Shown here: positions 11,404 to 23,445 of the stretch, piece after piece
Layout: every line of letters starts with the position of its first letter
Position numbering within the stretch: the stretch's first letter is position 1
Source: Paramyrothecium sp. XJ0827
Taxonomy: Eukaryota > Ascomycota > Sordariomycetes > Hypocreales > Stachybotryaceae
Direction of reading: 5' to 3'
Assembly: GCA_020881915.1 (NCBI GenBank)
Contig: JAJFPB010000003.1
Location: 4,340,001-4,404,000, forward strand
Length of the DNA: 64,000 nt
Made by a program: the position numbers and the translations under genes
The notes under the pieces: generated by a model
The model's input: the letters and a program-made list of their open reading frames with translations, nothing else
The model's database searches: none
Told to the model about the DNA's origin: nothing

Positions 11404-12522
11404 GGTGGGCTAAGGAGTAATATCTGGTCAATTGAGGAAATCCGGGTGCGTGGTGAATGCAGCGCATGCAGCTGGAATGATGGAGCACTTGTTGCTGGCC
11501 AGCTCTAGCATTCCAGACGCCGATATCTGGTAAGCTGGAAGCTTAGCTGGCCAATGCAGGGGTGCTAAAACAGTGCCGAGTGTGTGAATACCGTATCTGA
11601 CACTGTATCTCAGAGACTCCAATCTGCGGTGTATTGGTAGCTCGGTACACCTTCGCAGGCATCTTGGGAAAATACATGAATTTTCTATTTTTAACAAGGA
11701 GGCTCTAGGAATATTAATGCTACGTGAAATAAGGCACGTCCTTATTAGTATTCTTCTAGGAGTTTCGTTTTATTTCACCAAAAATAATCAAGATTCCCTC
11801 TGTGTTAGAGATCACATTAAAATACGTACCGTGGTCATGGCACAACTCTTCTTTGGTGTATCGGGCTAACGACAAATGGGGATTGGGTTGCAACCCCGTG
11901 TTTGATTGATTATCCTTCGGTATTGGAAGATGGCATGACATTGATTCGCTACATGACCATGAGCGGAACTCGACAGCACGGCTATACTTGGCCAGGATCT
12001 GCTGAACCTCATTAAGAATGAGACTGCTTCCAAGGTCCTATCGACTCTATCCAACATGAGGAGTGTGCCTTACGCGCCGTCCGCTACGTAACGGTGCCAA
12101 TCAAACACTTGGGGTGTCACCACGGATTCTCCTAGATCACATATGTACCAGCAAGCATTAAACCGGGACACAGTCTCGTCTCAACGCTCTTCAATGAAAC
12201 GAAATCATCTGCCTAGTCGGTTTGGCCAGTCCGTCGTTGAGACCCCCGCGATGGGCTCGTGATGAGGTGCTGGGACCGTGGGCAGTGACGGCCTGCACCG
12301 CTCCTGCCATCCACGAATACACCGGGGAACCATCTTCCGGATCGCAGAGACTCAAAAATGGCATCCACTTCCGCCCTTCGCATTGGAATAAATCATTCTT
12401 CCTTCGCTGATCTTCTTTCTTCTTCTCCTTCTCTTCCTTGATAGAGACACCAATCTTTGCTATTTCATCAATTGACTACCTGCACGTCCAAATCGAGTCC
12501 TCACACGTCAAACATACGCATC
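11404..12522. other. Divergent promoter region with an AT-rich imperfect palindrome
   Basis: Separates two divergent genes and must hold both promoters. AT-rich between about 11690 and 11830, including an imperfect inverted repeat at 11703-11762. A CT-rich tract (12405-12440) lies just upstream of the rightward start at 12523, usual for fungal promoters. No additional gene seen. Confidence 0.55.
11703..11762. repeat. AT-rich imperfect palindrome
   Basis: Outer arms CTCTAGGAATATTAAT and its near-complement ending TTCTAGGAG flank an inner perfect hairpin AATAAGG-CACGT-CCTTATT (11728-11746). No target-site duplication could be assigned, so a MITE remnant is only a guess. Confidence 0.5.
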
Positions 12523-14673
12523 ATGAACTGGACTGAAGGCGCCCTCGCTCGGCACTCTCGACGCAAAGGCTGGAACGAAGAAGCTACTCGGCAGAAGCAG
12601 TATTTCGCCAAGGCGCGTGCCCGCTTGCGTCAAGATCACCCATACACAGCAAAAGATGCTTCAACATTTATCCCGAACTACATCCCTCAACATGCAACCC
12701 CGAACGGTCAAGAGGCAGCAAGGTTTGGTCCTGATCAACGGACGCTTGCCCCCCGAACATGTCTCACACATGTGGTCAATGAGCCACGGCACGAAGTAGA
12801 CGACGCGGACATGGTCATACCGACAGATCTCAGCAAGCGACGGAATGACTGGGAGCAGGGCCAAGTTGTGCCGCAAACGTCAAGGCCAAGCGATTTCGAA
12901 AAGAAACGGCAAAAACTCCTCGGTAGAAACGACTGGACCGGCGTGGAGTTCCAAAAGCCCATTGTCGTCGATTTTTCATGGCGTGACGACCCGGGAGATA
13001 CTCGCGTGGTGCAACCAAGACCAAGGAGCCATCTTATCCAAAAGGTGCCCTCAATGACGACAGGACGTAGGCAATCCGCCCAGCGGCTGCCTAGCCCACA
13101 AAGTATGAGGCTAAGAATCGGCTCGCAAAACTACCGGTGGAGCGGACAGAGTAACTCAGTAAAAAGCACTGTGCATGTACCCAATCCGTCTTGTGCCATG
13201 AATGAATCTCGGTCCGCCTCATCGAATCACTCGCGGACACTGAGCACACCTATATTCCGCACTTTTGATTCCGCAAAGGGTTCGAGCCCCAGCTCAACAG
13301 GATCATCGCATCCAGGACATAGACGAGCACAAAGCCAGCATAAATCAAGCAACCGCAGTTTACATGCATTACGCCATAACGGAGTTCAATCACGACCAGA
13401 TACCGAGGACACTCAACATATCGCCCTGTCAACGCCGCCAGAAATCCACCATCCACAGCCTAGACGAGGTGGGTGGGAGCGTCTCCTGCTACGGAGCAGG
13501 TCGCCAGAATCTGATGCGGCTGACAGCAACCATCCCCAAGCCGGCAGCTCCATCAGCACAACTACAAGCCTAAAGGAAGAGAATAGACGATGGCGAGAAT
13601 GGCTAGGCTCCGAAATAGGACATGCAACCCGAGGCCAAGTCCACAACATGTCCCCGGCTCTTCTAGCCTCGACATCAAAGGGTACGGCTCAGAGGGGTCG
13701 CTCGAGCGAAGTACAAACATCTTGCAGCGCGTCTTCCATCGAATATGCTGTTGATAAGACTCACTTGGGAGGGTTTGGAGATTCAGCTCCGCTAGCGAGA
13801 GGACAGCCTAGGATCTGCCACCTTATGCCTGCCGTAGAAACAATGGCACCGTCACGGGGATTGGAGCTATTCAGGACGGAGCCAATTCCGCCTACAGTGG
13901 ATTCAAGCATAAAGCCGTCTGCGGCTAATTTTATGCAAGACGAGAGAGTCGGACTGTTTGTCGATCTACATCGCGAAGCTCTCTTTCAAGGCACGCAGGT
14001 ACAGGATTGTTCCAATGGAAAGGCCCACGTGGATACCATGCGGACCGACCCGAGTGAGATTAGTTGTCAACACCTCGAGAAGGATCATGCTGAGTCTGAG
14101 TCAGATGCAAGCATAGATGAGGACGAAATCTGGAGGAGATTCATCCTAGACGACAACATCTCTGAGATCGAGCGCAACGCTCAGGCCGCAGCTCAGGAGC
14201 AGACCAAACGAGAGCTTCGACATGCCCTCATTTCGTCTGCTAGCGACACGGCACAACCACCATCGTCTACAGAGTATGAGGGTATGATTCGGGCGACGAC
14301 CGGAGTGGAGGAGCGTGGCAATCTGCTGAACTTTTCGCCGGTGGACGCGAACCAATCAACCGCGTCGACCCTACAGGACGCGGAGCTCAGCGGAAACGCG
14401 GCGGCGTCGCTTGTCGCCCAGCAGGGCTCGCCGATACCACCCACCATGAGGAGAACCGAGTTCAAGTTCCATCAGCCGCAGCCGTTTATAGGAAGATTGG
14501 CGAACGTCGCATCGAACGTGCCGGCGCCTACACGTCCGCCGCCCCCACCATCACCATCGCGACCTGCCAGAAAACGAAGCAGGGGGCGGCCGCCGAAGAG
14601 GAGGGCTAGCGGGCGCCCGGACTTTAGGACCATGCCGGATCTGGAGGACGACCCTATCGAGGATATCTGCTGA
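12523..14673 (+). CDS. Large disordered protein with AT-hook-like C-terminus, function unknown
   Basis: Single exon. The open frame extends upstream through a TTG, but the first ATG is at 12523, giving 716 residues. The start MNWTEGALARHS followed by RQKQYFAKARARL resembles an N-terminal motif I recall in uncharacterised Pezizomycotina proteins. The middle is Ser/Pro/His-rich and probably disordered, with acidic patches (DASIDEDEIWRRFILDD). The C-terminus (about residues 684-698) carries RKRSRGRPPKRR, matching the AT-hook core GRP flanked by basic residues, which suggests minor-groove DNA binding. The protein ends in an acidic tail (PDLEDDPIEDIC). Role unknown; nuclear localisation is inferred. 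Convergent with the C2H2 gene. Confidence 0.78.
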   Translation: MNWTEGALARHSRRKGWNEEATRQKQYFAKARARLRQDHPYTAKDASTFIPNYIPQHATPNGQEAARFGPDQRTLAPRTCLTHVVNEPRHEVDDADMVIPTDLSKRRNDWEQGQVVPQTSRPSDFEKKRQKLLGRNDWTGVEFQKPIVVDFSWRDDPGDTRVVQPRPRSHLIQKVPSMTTGRRQSAQRLPSPQSMRLRIGSQNYRWSGQSNSVKSTVHVPNPSCAMNESRSASSNHSRTLSTPIFRTFDSAKGSSPSSTGSSHPGHRRAQSQHKSSNRSLHALRHNGVQSRPDTEDTQHIALSTPPEIHHPQPRRGGWERLLLRSRSPESDAADSNHPQAGSSISTTTSLKEENRRWREWLGSEIGHATRGQVHNMSPALLASTSKGTAQRGRSSEVQTSCSASSIEYAVDKTHLGGFGDSAPLARGQPRICHLMPAVETMAPSRGLELFRTEPIPPTVDSSIKPSAANFMQDERVGLFVDLHREALFQGTQVQDCSNGKAHVDTMRTDPSEISCQHLEKDHAESESDASIDEDEIWRRFILDDNISEIERNAQAAAQEQTKRELRHALISSASDTAQPPSSTEYEGMIRATTGVEERGNLLNFSPVDANQSTASTLQDAELSGNAAASLVAQQGSPIPPTMRRTEFKFHQPQPFIGRLANVASNVPAPTRPPPPPSPSRPARKRSRGRPPKRRASGRPDFRTMPDLEDDPIEDIC

Positions 14674-16197
14674 GATGAGACTAGGATCTGTGCTGATATC
14701 AGCGAGCCCGCATTGCGACGTGATGGCCATGGAGAAGTCCGGGGGATGCAGGCTGCTTGTCTGGCAGGTGGTCTGCCGCTCACTGCGTGATGAAGATAAC
14801 CCTGGCTGGCCCTATCGCCCCGTCTTCGGCCGTTATCACTCGGCCGCCCGTTGGGAGACGCGACTACGTGTCCAGGTTCTGGCGCCAAGATGGAGGAGCT
14901 TGGGTTACACGAGGCTGTCGAATACCCGTACATGGCAATCAAACTGACAGGGCCAATAGGACTTGCAGACCTCTTCCGTCACGGGCGTGGCAGGATTGGG
15001 TGAGGAGCTTCTGCATGGAGGAATCATCATGTCATTTCAGAGTCTATCCAATCGTCTATTTGCCTTGTCGTCCGCCCATCATAGTGCCTCATACACTCAT
15101 GCATGACCAACTCACCACGGTCCCCCGCAAACGTCGTTGATTCAGCACAGCCGTCTTATCCTCCCCCGAACTGGCCAGTAATTACCCGATGTTGCTCGGT
15201 ACCCGCCCCGCAACATCCCAGCCGCTCCGCCACCCCCAAAGCGGGCCCCATGCCCCATGCCCCATGCACCCACGCCCCTCCTTCTAGAAGACTTCTATGC
15301 GCCTTACACCCCCTCTCACGAGTTTCCCCTCCTGGTCGGTCACCTCCCGAACAGGAAACGCCATAGAAGCATGCATGGAACAAATCCAGTGATAGGCTCG
15401 GAAACGCATCTGCCTGGCCCTGATCTGCATACCTGCCACTGATGATGCACACGGGTGAGGGTCAGCAGGTCCAGGCAATCGAATTGGCGGTTGCTGCTCG
15501 GGGCAACTAGAGGTTTGGAGAAGCCGCAGTTGGACTTGCAGCATTCGGCCCATATCCCGTTCACCCTCCTTCTAGGTGGGCACCGTCGAATGCAGTGTGG
15601 AGGGGGTAGGCCACGAAGGAAGTCCAATCGCGTAGACGAGCCAAAAGACGTAGACAAGTGACAAAGGAACGAAACAAGGTTGGAAAAGAAAGTACTGCTG
15701 CTCGTTCAAATCGAAGAGAGCCATGATCGTTCATTTCGTGCGCTCTGCGCAAAAAAAAAAAGGCGCACTCAATGCGCCCGAGAAATGATTTCGTGACTGC
15801 AAGCGGGTGACAGGAAAGGGATTAGACAATAAAAGCCCCAGTCGCTTCTATGAACACCAAACGATCAACGTTGGCTCACAATGTAGGTCGTGGGGTGGAG
15901 GTTGGTAAACCACATATGCGTCATTACCACCAGTGGTAGGTATTCGTGAGTAAAAAGTAGAATCATCTCCGGCAAGGTGCTTGACCTAGTCACTGTCAAG
16001 TTCTGCGCAGAGCGTCAATTCAGGGAGGTAGACGAGTAGCTTTTGATGCTCTGAAGATTCCTGAAGGCTTCTCTGAGTAGCATGTTTTTGAAACGACCGA
16101 ATCGATAGTAAAAGCATTATATGAGAATATGGTGCCGGCGCTTACTTTGAGCCGGCCGAGCCTAATCTGTCATTTCGACGGTGCTCGTGCGACATCA
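14674..16197. other. Convergent spacer, no gene seen
   Basis: About 1.5 kb between converging genes. Contains scattered short frames without domain features and an A-run at about 15752-15762. Longer than needed for two 3' UTRs, but I see nothing specific. Confidence 0.5.
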
Positions 16198-16976
16198 TTA
16201 GCAACGCTGTCGAATGACGCGTCTCTCCTGTTCACAGGATATTTTGCAGGTTGGACAATCCCATTGGGATTGGCTGACATTGATGCGGGAAAGACACTTG
16301 TGACAACGCCACCAGAGAGGCGAAATGTTGCGATCTCTGAACCAGTCCTCATTGGTATTGACGTTGCGCTTCCCGATATCTTCCTTGTGGAAGTCCCGGA
16401 GATGGTCGCGGTAATGGTCTCGGCGGTGAAAGGGTTCTCGTCGCCTAACACATCGTTGGTAGTCACATCGATAGGATTCCTTGGAGGTGTCGGGGCAATG
16501 TCGGTGTCTGTAGTGTCGGTCAAGGTCCGCACGACGCCTGAACATCTTGTCGCATCCGGGAAAGAGACACATGACTGGGTGATCGCGATGCTGCTGTGCA
16601 CTGGCGTGATGTTAGTTTCCGGCGTGACAGGAGACCGCCACAAGGCTACTTACGATTCCACCTGCTCCTCCTCTACAGTTTCAAGTGATGTGTATTCTGT
16701 TCCAGGGGTACTGTGGTAGGTGGAAGCGGAACCGTGGTCGGCTTGTTGGTAGTCTGGGTAGTACTGGGCTTCGTCCTGGAGGGTGTAGGCGTGATGGTCA
16801 GTGGCCGGGGATGTTGGGGTCGACATCGTGTATGAGCTTCCGTCAGAGCTTCCGTATCTATACATGGACGTGGAGGGAGAGCTCAGAGGTGCGTAAGTTG
16901 GTGACAAGTCGTAGGCAATGTATGAGTGTTGGACTGGTGAGGGGGTATAGTAACGAGTTTCGGCGTAGCGGGCCAT
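16198..16976 (-). CDS. C2H2 zinc-finger protein, probable transcription regulator
   Basis: Two exons (16976-16654 and 16600-16198) give 241 residues. The acceptor at 16601-16602 was chosen because it is the only nearby AG that keeps frame. Residues 1-107 are Tyr/Ser/Pro-rich (YYTPSPVQHSYIAYDLSP), like an activation region. Finger 1: C119-X4-C124-X12-H137-X4-H142. Finger 2: C153-X4-C158-X15-H174-X4-H179, within RRREPFHRRDHYRDHLRDFH, a pattern I recall from a fungal C2H2 group. A third Cys-rich unit (WRCHKCLSR...WDCPTCK) has two CxxC pairs. DNA binding is inferred; target genes unknown. The gene has an unusually long gene-free upstream region. Confidence 0.85.
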
Positions 16977-19900
16977 TGCGAGAGCACAGGACCAGTGGTT
17001 CTGTAACAAGGTCACAGACACAGCGGAAGCAGACTGGTGCCAGCTGCTGCGGGAGGTTTGTTCCTGCTTTCTGTTGACCGGCGAAGGATTGGGAGCGGGC
17101 CGACTCAGGAAAGACGTTCGAGGGAGCGTGTGCAAAGCAAAACTCGGCCAGCCGAGACGGCAAACTGCGCGATCGGCGACTCTGCACTAGAGTCTTGTCT
17201 GAAGAGACAACGAGATTTCAGCTTGGAAACACTAAGCTGCACAAGAACTGTTGAAAAGTCGTAAATCAAAGATAAAGGAGAGTACGCGCGGTATGCTGAG
17301 GTGCGGGCATGATTGGGGGCTCCAGGGTCGTGGGTAGGAGTGATATATATACACGGAGGATGTAATGATCAACGGCCTCAATTTTGTGGCTAATGCAGTG
17401 GTATCCAAGTGAGGCGAGGAACCAGTTGCAATGTAGGAGGGCGTCCCGATATTAGAAGAGTTGTGTGTAACGACTGACTTATAGTTCTGACTACAAGTTA
17501 TTTCAGCCCCCGGCATTGTAGGATTAGGCTTCTAGAATTCTTCTTAGCCTGTGTCCGAGCCAGTGTCGCCGATGCATAAGTGACTCCCAGCCAACGGGCA
17601 AGACGCCTGATCAGCCGGGGTGGTGGAGAAGATAGTGCATGTGAAGATGGATTGTGGATGCATCCCAGCCAGGATACGATATGTGAAGAATCCCCGTCTC
17701 CATCGCGGTTCCCTGGGTGCACATTTGCTAGGTATCACACTTGCTAGCCCGGATGACCGAGGCCAATTGATGGGACAAGATGCCAAGGACACACTACATG
17801 GCCTTTGAAGCGGACTGAACAAGCAGGCACATTGAATTGACATTTGGATCCGCTCTGCTTTGGCGTCCGACATACATGAGCTTCCTGCTCCCACTCGTCA
17901 GCCTGTTCAGGAGACGCACCGAATGCGGTACAGGTGTGCGGAATCTATTGGTGGGGTGGGTAGGAGGGGAAGGATCCCGAGATGGATTACCAGAGACGTC
18001 ACGTTGGCAAACGGCGTGGTGATGCTCGAAGGTCTGCTTGGGAGGACAACCAGAAGAGCACGAGGGGTGAAGACTGGGCTAAGCAGAGTGCATATCAAGG
18101 GGCCTGTCTTGTGGATGGGTGTGGTGCGGTGTCTTGACGGCGAGCGAACGGAGCAAATGGGAACGACAGCCGCTGTCCTGAACGGTGGGTGGAGCGCAAT
18201 AGCAAGCTCTCCTTCGTCATAATAAAGTAGGCAGGGTGCGACGAGCAGTGGGCCGAAGGGCTAGGCCCCCCTGCGCGGAAGAATGGGGGTGTGAGACCAG
18301 GGTCGACAGGGCTGGCAAGGGTTGCACGGCTATTTTCCCAGATCGCAGGAGTGGCTATGCCTGCCAATGTGGGCCAGCTGGCGCTTTGTGGGAACTGGTT
18401 GGGAGTGACGAGACTGGTGCAGATGGAGAGAAGAGCAGGATCAATACACCCAGGTCGTGAGATGGATGGGTCATTGGCTGCGAGCGATCATGGAGGCCGC
18501 CTAGGGTGTCAACGAGCTTCCAAATTGCATTGCTTTCCTGGTAGGGCGATGGATTGCGCATACATTGTGTAGTTGCATCGGGTGCGCGCGTGGCTCGAAA
18601 GCGGCGATGTGCTGGAGGAAATCTGCCAACCTTTGCCTTCGGGACCGAATTGGGTAATACCCAGAGGTGATTTCGGGACTCCAGGGGACCCTCGACGGCG
18701 GGATGGCCCCATCGGGGTCCCATTGGGTCGTCTTCCGACACCTGGTGAGGTTGGGCGGCGGAGGCGCAGCCAATTTAGCTCTTCCCCATGCGTTGCAGAC
18801 GGGAAGCAATACATGCGGCACTGTCGATGGCATGGACCAAGCTCAAAGAGACACGTTGAGGGACGTGAGGGGTCGCTGACAGCTCTCAAGGCAGCCGTAT
18901 TCTGGAGAAACCCGGTGTTGGTATTCGGTTCAGAGTGAGGCAGACCGAAGGCGGAGCGAGGCAGGGGAAGATACCGAACCGACCTTGAGGCTTGCCTCAG
19001 GCTGCACTAGACGCGTGGGAAAAGGTGTTGCAGGTTCCCTTGCTCTTTCTGCCATTTGTGTGACCTTCTGCATGTGGCAGGGACCTCAAGGTATCAGCAG
19101 TTAGATAAGCCGCAGCCGCCTGGGTGCTATTCGTGGGTACTCCGGGAATACAACGCGCAGGAACTCGTAGATTAGGTCCGTTTTCAGAGGTAGCCGTGAC
19201 ACCTCTCACCAGCAAGGCTGAGGAGGCACGTCTGGAACGAAAGTAAAACGGCTGCCTAAGAGATCCTCGGGACCTAGCAAACGAGGTGAGATAGTGCAGT
19301 GCCTGCTACGGGAGGCCAAGATGCAGGTGTAGGTAAGGTAAGGAAGGTGAGGGACGGGGAAGGTTTGGACACAGCCACATGTTAATCTGCACAGCGACAT
19401 TAGCGTGGCTTGCCCTTGCTGTGCAATAAACTACTAGGTAAGGTACCTCACCTTACCTTGAGGTTAGGTAAGGTACCTGTAAGGTGAAGTAAAGTGGCCA
19501 AGGTACCTTCGCTGTCAACTCTACCTTACCTCAAGAGGAGAGGCTATGGCATGGCCGATGGCCGAAAAGCCCTGCACGGCACAGATCATATCGCCCCCAA
19601 TGACGAGATGTGCAATTGGAATTGGCCTCGACACAGAAGCATCATCCAGTTCATAGCTGCTCACGGCCCGCCCTTCGCACATCGTCTGCTGGGGCGTCAC
19701 GTTTTGGAGGGGCGTGTGCTTCTCGGGCTGCGCTGCTGGGCCACCGGGGGCTAAAGAGGACCACCAGCCCCACTCCACGCTGCGAGTGGCTTGTTAGCCC
19801 TCCAGAACGCCCAGCGGGTTTACTGTCGTCCTTGCATTCACCAAACCCAAACCCGCCCGCTTCTCCACCACCTTACACCTGACTTACAACCCTCACGGTG

Positions 19901-21382
19901 AGGTCTTCGAACTGAAAGCCCCCCCCCCCTCTCCCTCCATTCACACGTTTATCTCGCTGCCTAAGGTGCCCCCTTCGCAGGTTCCCCTGTGCCGCAGAGC
20001 CATGCGCCGTGTCTTTTTGTTTCTCTTGTTGGAATAGATCCGAGTCTTGTGCATCGGAGACGTCCGAGTCTCTTCCCCGGCCGAGGCTCATGCTCCGTTT
20101 GCTGACCACGGGTATTTCGGATCGCGGGCAGAGGCGTAATGCGGCCTCGGTTAAACCCGATCGGACAATGACAGCAAAAGGCCCGAGGCCAGAGGCCGCC
20201 GCCAGATGCTGGCCACTGGAGGCCTGCGACCAGGCATATGCCGGAGACGGCGCCGTTGTCGCTTCGTCTCGCAGCATATGTCTGCATTTCCAATTATAGC
20301 AAACATCCACAACGTCCATACCTAGCTATCTTTACCACATCTCACCACTGTAGTGCCTGTTATTGGCAGGATACCGTCTGCTGGCCACCCGCAATACCAC
20401 AGTGTGGTCCAGGGACCAGGAGGATATGCCCCGAGCCTTCACTAGTCAGTTGCTGTGCTACCTTCGCAAAGCTACCAGTGCATCAGAAGATTCGGCATAA
20501 TCCACGGCAATACGTCGAGAGTCAACATAGGAGTCGGTGGTGCTTACTCCTTCATGTTTGCTGCACCGCTTTCACTTTCGGAGCACTTACATATCTGACC
20601 TGGTGAGCGTGATTTGGCCAAACGTCTTCAAAAGAACTTGCGCATGAGATGACCATTCTTTTTGTGCTGCTGACGAACGACAATGAGGCGTGCTCGCCAT
20701 GATCATCTCTGACCAGCCTCATTTCTTCCTCCGCTATTGCGACGGTGTCACTTCAAGTTGAAAAGCGCAAGATTTAGTCACTTTATCTACCAGCCTTAGG
20801 CGTGTACATGGGCCGCTCGCCAAGCTTCCTGCGCCTAACATGGCATGCAATCTGGCCAGAAGTTTCAATTTATCATACACTGTAGCCAATAGCAATGGGT
20901 GGGACGACCCAGCCTGTTCATAGATGATGGACAAGCATCCAGGTGGCTGATCTGCAGTAGCCTCAAGCAATGTTACGTCCAATGTCACGTCCCAAGACGT
21001 ACGGTATCGCCAACCAAATCAAATAGAAGCGGACAGGAGGCACTTGAGGCACAAAGATACCAAGCATGGCAAAGAACACCCCCACCCCCACGGAAGAAGA
21101 CGGCAGTCTAGCCAAATCCCCGTGTGGTTGTCCCTTTCGTTTATTACTCCTGACACAACTACTGCATGGTAGGTACGTTTCCCGCCGCCTTATGATATTG
21201 AGACCTCTGCCCCCCTTAAGGGGTGGTCTAGCTAGCAAAAAAACAACAACGAAGAGTCCAAAATAGGAGTAAGGCTGTCTGCCTCACAAACAAACACCAA
21301 GGCGCCCCGTGATCTGCCCAAAAATTTCCCATAATTTCCGGGCATGTCCACAGGAAAGCCGTTAATCCTGCAACGCCCGCGT
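16977..21382. other. 4.4 kb gene-free region upstream of the C2H2 gene
   Basis: No protein gene could be supported. Short frames on both strands (for example 20734-20988 minus) lack an ATG or splice-compatible partners. It contains a dense cluster of AGGTAAGG/ACCTTACC repeats at 19328-19533 and a C-run near 19920-19928. Could hold long cis-regulatory DNA, untranslated leader exons or a non-coding RNA; none is demonstrated. Confidence 0.5.
19328..19533. repeat. Cluster of AGGTAAGG / CCTTACCT inverted repeats
   Basis: The pentamer-like AAGGT/ACCTT occurs many times in both orientations. At 19434-19475 consecutive copies alternate, so AGGTAAGG and CCTTACCT pair across 7-base loops and can form alternative hairpins. 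The same motif recurs at 34633-34675 and, shorter, near 2640, 26170, 26540 and 35040. Confidence 0.75.
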
Positions 21383-23445
21383 CTACACCTCGTCCTCGAG
21401 GAACTTGTAGGCAAACTTGAATTCTGCCTTCCGTCGGTTCATCCTGCCCAATGTTAGCTCTCGTCTGCCGATATGCACCAATGGACACTGAGAATGCAGC
21501 TACTTACCACGTGCTCTCGTAGTCGAAAAAGCGGTAGGTGCCCTGCTCAAACTCCTCGGTGATATTTTTGGGCTCTTCGTGTCGCTGGAACCAAGTCTGG
21601 TACTGCTTGTGGAAGCGCCAGCTCTGGTCCTTCAGAGCCTTTGCTGCCAGATATTGTTGCGCAGTTCCCTGCTTGTAGTAAAAGACATAGAACAGAGTGT
21701 CCGGGTCTATGCGAGAGTACAACCTCGGGTCGTCAAAGATGGGCAAGGGCTCCCGCGGGAATCCAGAGCCTGTAGGGGGCATCGGAACATCTGGACGGTA
21801 TGAACGCGGCACATCTGCATCGAGGGTGTCTGGACAGCTTGCTTGGCTTGCAGTCATCATTCGTAGGGTTGAAGGTGCCGTGGGAGGTGGTGGCCGTTTC
21901 CGCGATGTGTCATAGGAGTCGACAAGGTCTTGCAAGGATGCGGGGAGATGATAGATAGACTCCTCATCTACTTGCTCTCCCGTGCGCTTGACGCCGTTCG
22001 TGATACCGTTCGATTGAGCTAGATCGCCTCTGGTTAGCACAAGATACATTATTGTGAGGTGGTACATGTAGGATTACCTTTGGAGGTCTCCACTGGCTCG
22101 GCAGAGGCTGCTGGTTGCTTCGGGGCAGCCTTTGCTTTCTTTTGTGGACGAGAGATTGAAGGCTCCGGCTCGCTACTCGAGGGAGCGGGTGCCGGTTGTC
22201 TTGACTCAGAAACCTGCGCCTGCTTTACAGGCTGAGCTACTGTGATAGCAGGAGAACTGGTTGCGCTTGACCTTGACTGCACCGGCGGCAGCGGAGAGAT
22301 GCCCGAAGCACCAGTGCCAGGTGGAGGTGGCAGTGGTGATATGCCCACGTTATTCCTGTCGCTCGCCGCAGCAGCGGCCGCTGCCGATGCGTACTTGAGC
22401 CCTTCGCCGGCTGGCCTTGAAGGTACCGACGCGGGCTTCATGGCAGGACCACCACCATTGCCATTGCTGATTGTTGGTAAAGGCGTATGCAAGGTCGCGA
22501 GAGCCGGTAGCGGGGATTTCGTTTGTGAAGAGGTCCGGCGTGTGCCCGCATCCACTTCTTTCGAAGGTTTCCTCGGTGGTGGTTTTGACGGTTCGGATTC
22601 TGGAGCGAAATCCTCCTGCACGGACTGCGCATCTTGGGATGAGCCCTTCTCGCCATCTCCCGTCATGCCGTAGGTGCCTTCCTCCTCCTCCAGATCCAGT
22701 TCGTCATACATCTCCTCGTCCTCAACGAAATCGTCGTTGACGCCGTCGGACACGTAGTATCGGATGCTTTCTTCCAAATCGTGCACTTGCTCGGCCTCGA
22801 CACCACCGTTTTCGAGCGATCGTCGAATCAGCTCCAGCTTCCCTTGATGCCACTTATGCCGTTCGATGATGCGGTCAATTTCCGCCATTCGATCTGCCTT
22901 GGCGCCGTGATTCTTGCCCTTCTTCATCGTCGCTTGTATCGATTCGCTTTCGGCTTCCAACGCCTCGATCTGCAATTCCAACTCGTCGACCATGGAACTC
23001 AGGAACTCGGATGCCTCGACCTTGGCTTGCTCCTTAGGATCTAGCTTGGCGGCCGCTGACAAGCCTTCCTTAGAGTAAGCTTTCGTCTTCATAGCCTTCT
23101 CCACGGCTTTGAACTTTTCCATTTGCTGCCACAGTGTCAGTGTCATCTTTGCTGCATGGTGAGTCCAACCAAGGCTGGGTCGGGACGGACCGTCTCTATC
23201 AGTTTCCGATGATCCAGCAAAGGAGCCTTGTCCTTGATGTCGTTACTTGCCGCCCATGTCTTGATTTGATCTCGCAATCGCTGCAGCTTCTTGATTTCAC
23301 GCTTGAGATTATCTTCGAGCTTCTCCTTCTGGGCTGGATTATTTGACAGTTCAATCTTGTCGTAGATGGCTTCAAACTCGGCGACGCCTTCCGCCACCTT
23401 CTTGAAACACTTGTCCACCTCCTGCTGTAGCTTCCGTGCCGCCAT
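21383..23445 (-). CDS. not3: CCR4-NOT complex subunit Not3/Not5
   Basis: Scaffold/regulatory subunit of the CCR4-NOT deadenylase, acting in mRNA decay and translation control. Four exons (23445-23191, 23125-22078, 22018-21508, 21443-21383) give 624 residues. The N-terminal Not3 domain (residues 1 to about 235) starts [20 protein letters not shown] and continues [22 protein letters not shown] across intron 1, a strongly conserved coiled-coil block. The middle (about 240-430) is Pro/Ser/Ala-rich linker with an alanine run. The C-terminal NOT box has [37 protein letters not shown] and [11 protein letters not shown], then [16 protein letters not shown] across the last intron, ending [12 protein letters not shown]. 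The last exon codes only about 20 residues but completes the conserved box. Divergent from DTD1. Confidence 0.96.

Noticed and set aside
20734..20988. Minus-strand frame of 84 codons with balanced composition
   Set aside because: Begins with GTG, no ATG, no acceptor/donor pair linking it to a neighbouring frame in the same phase.
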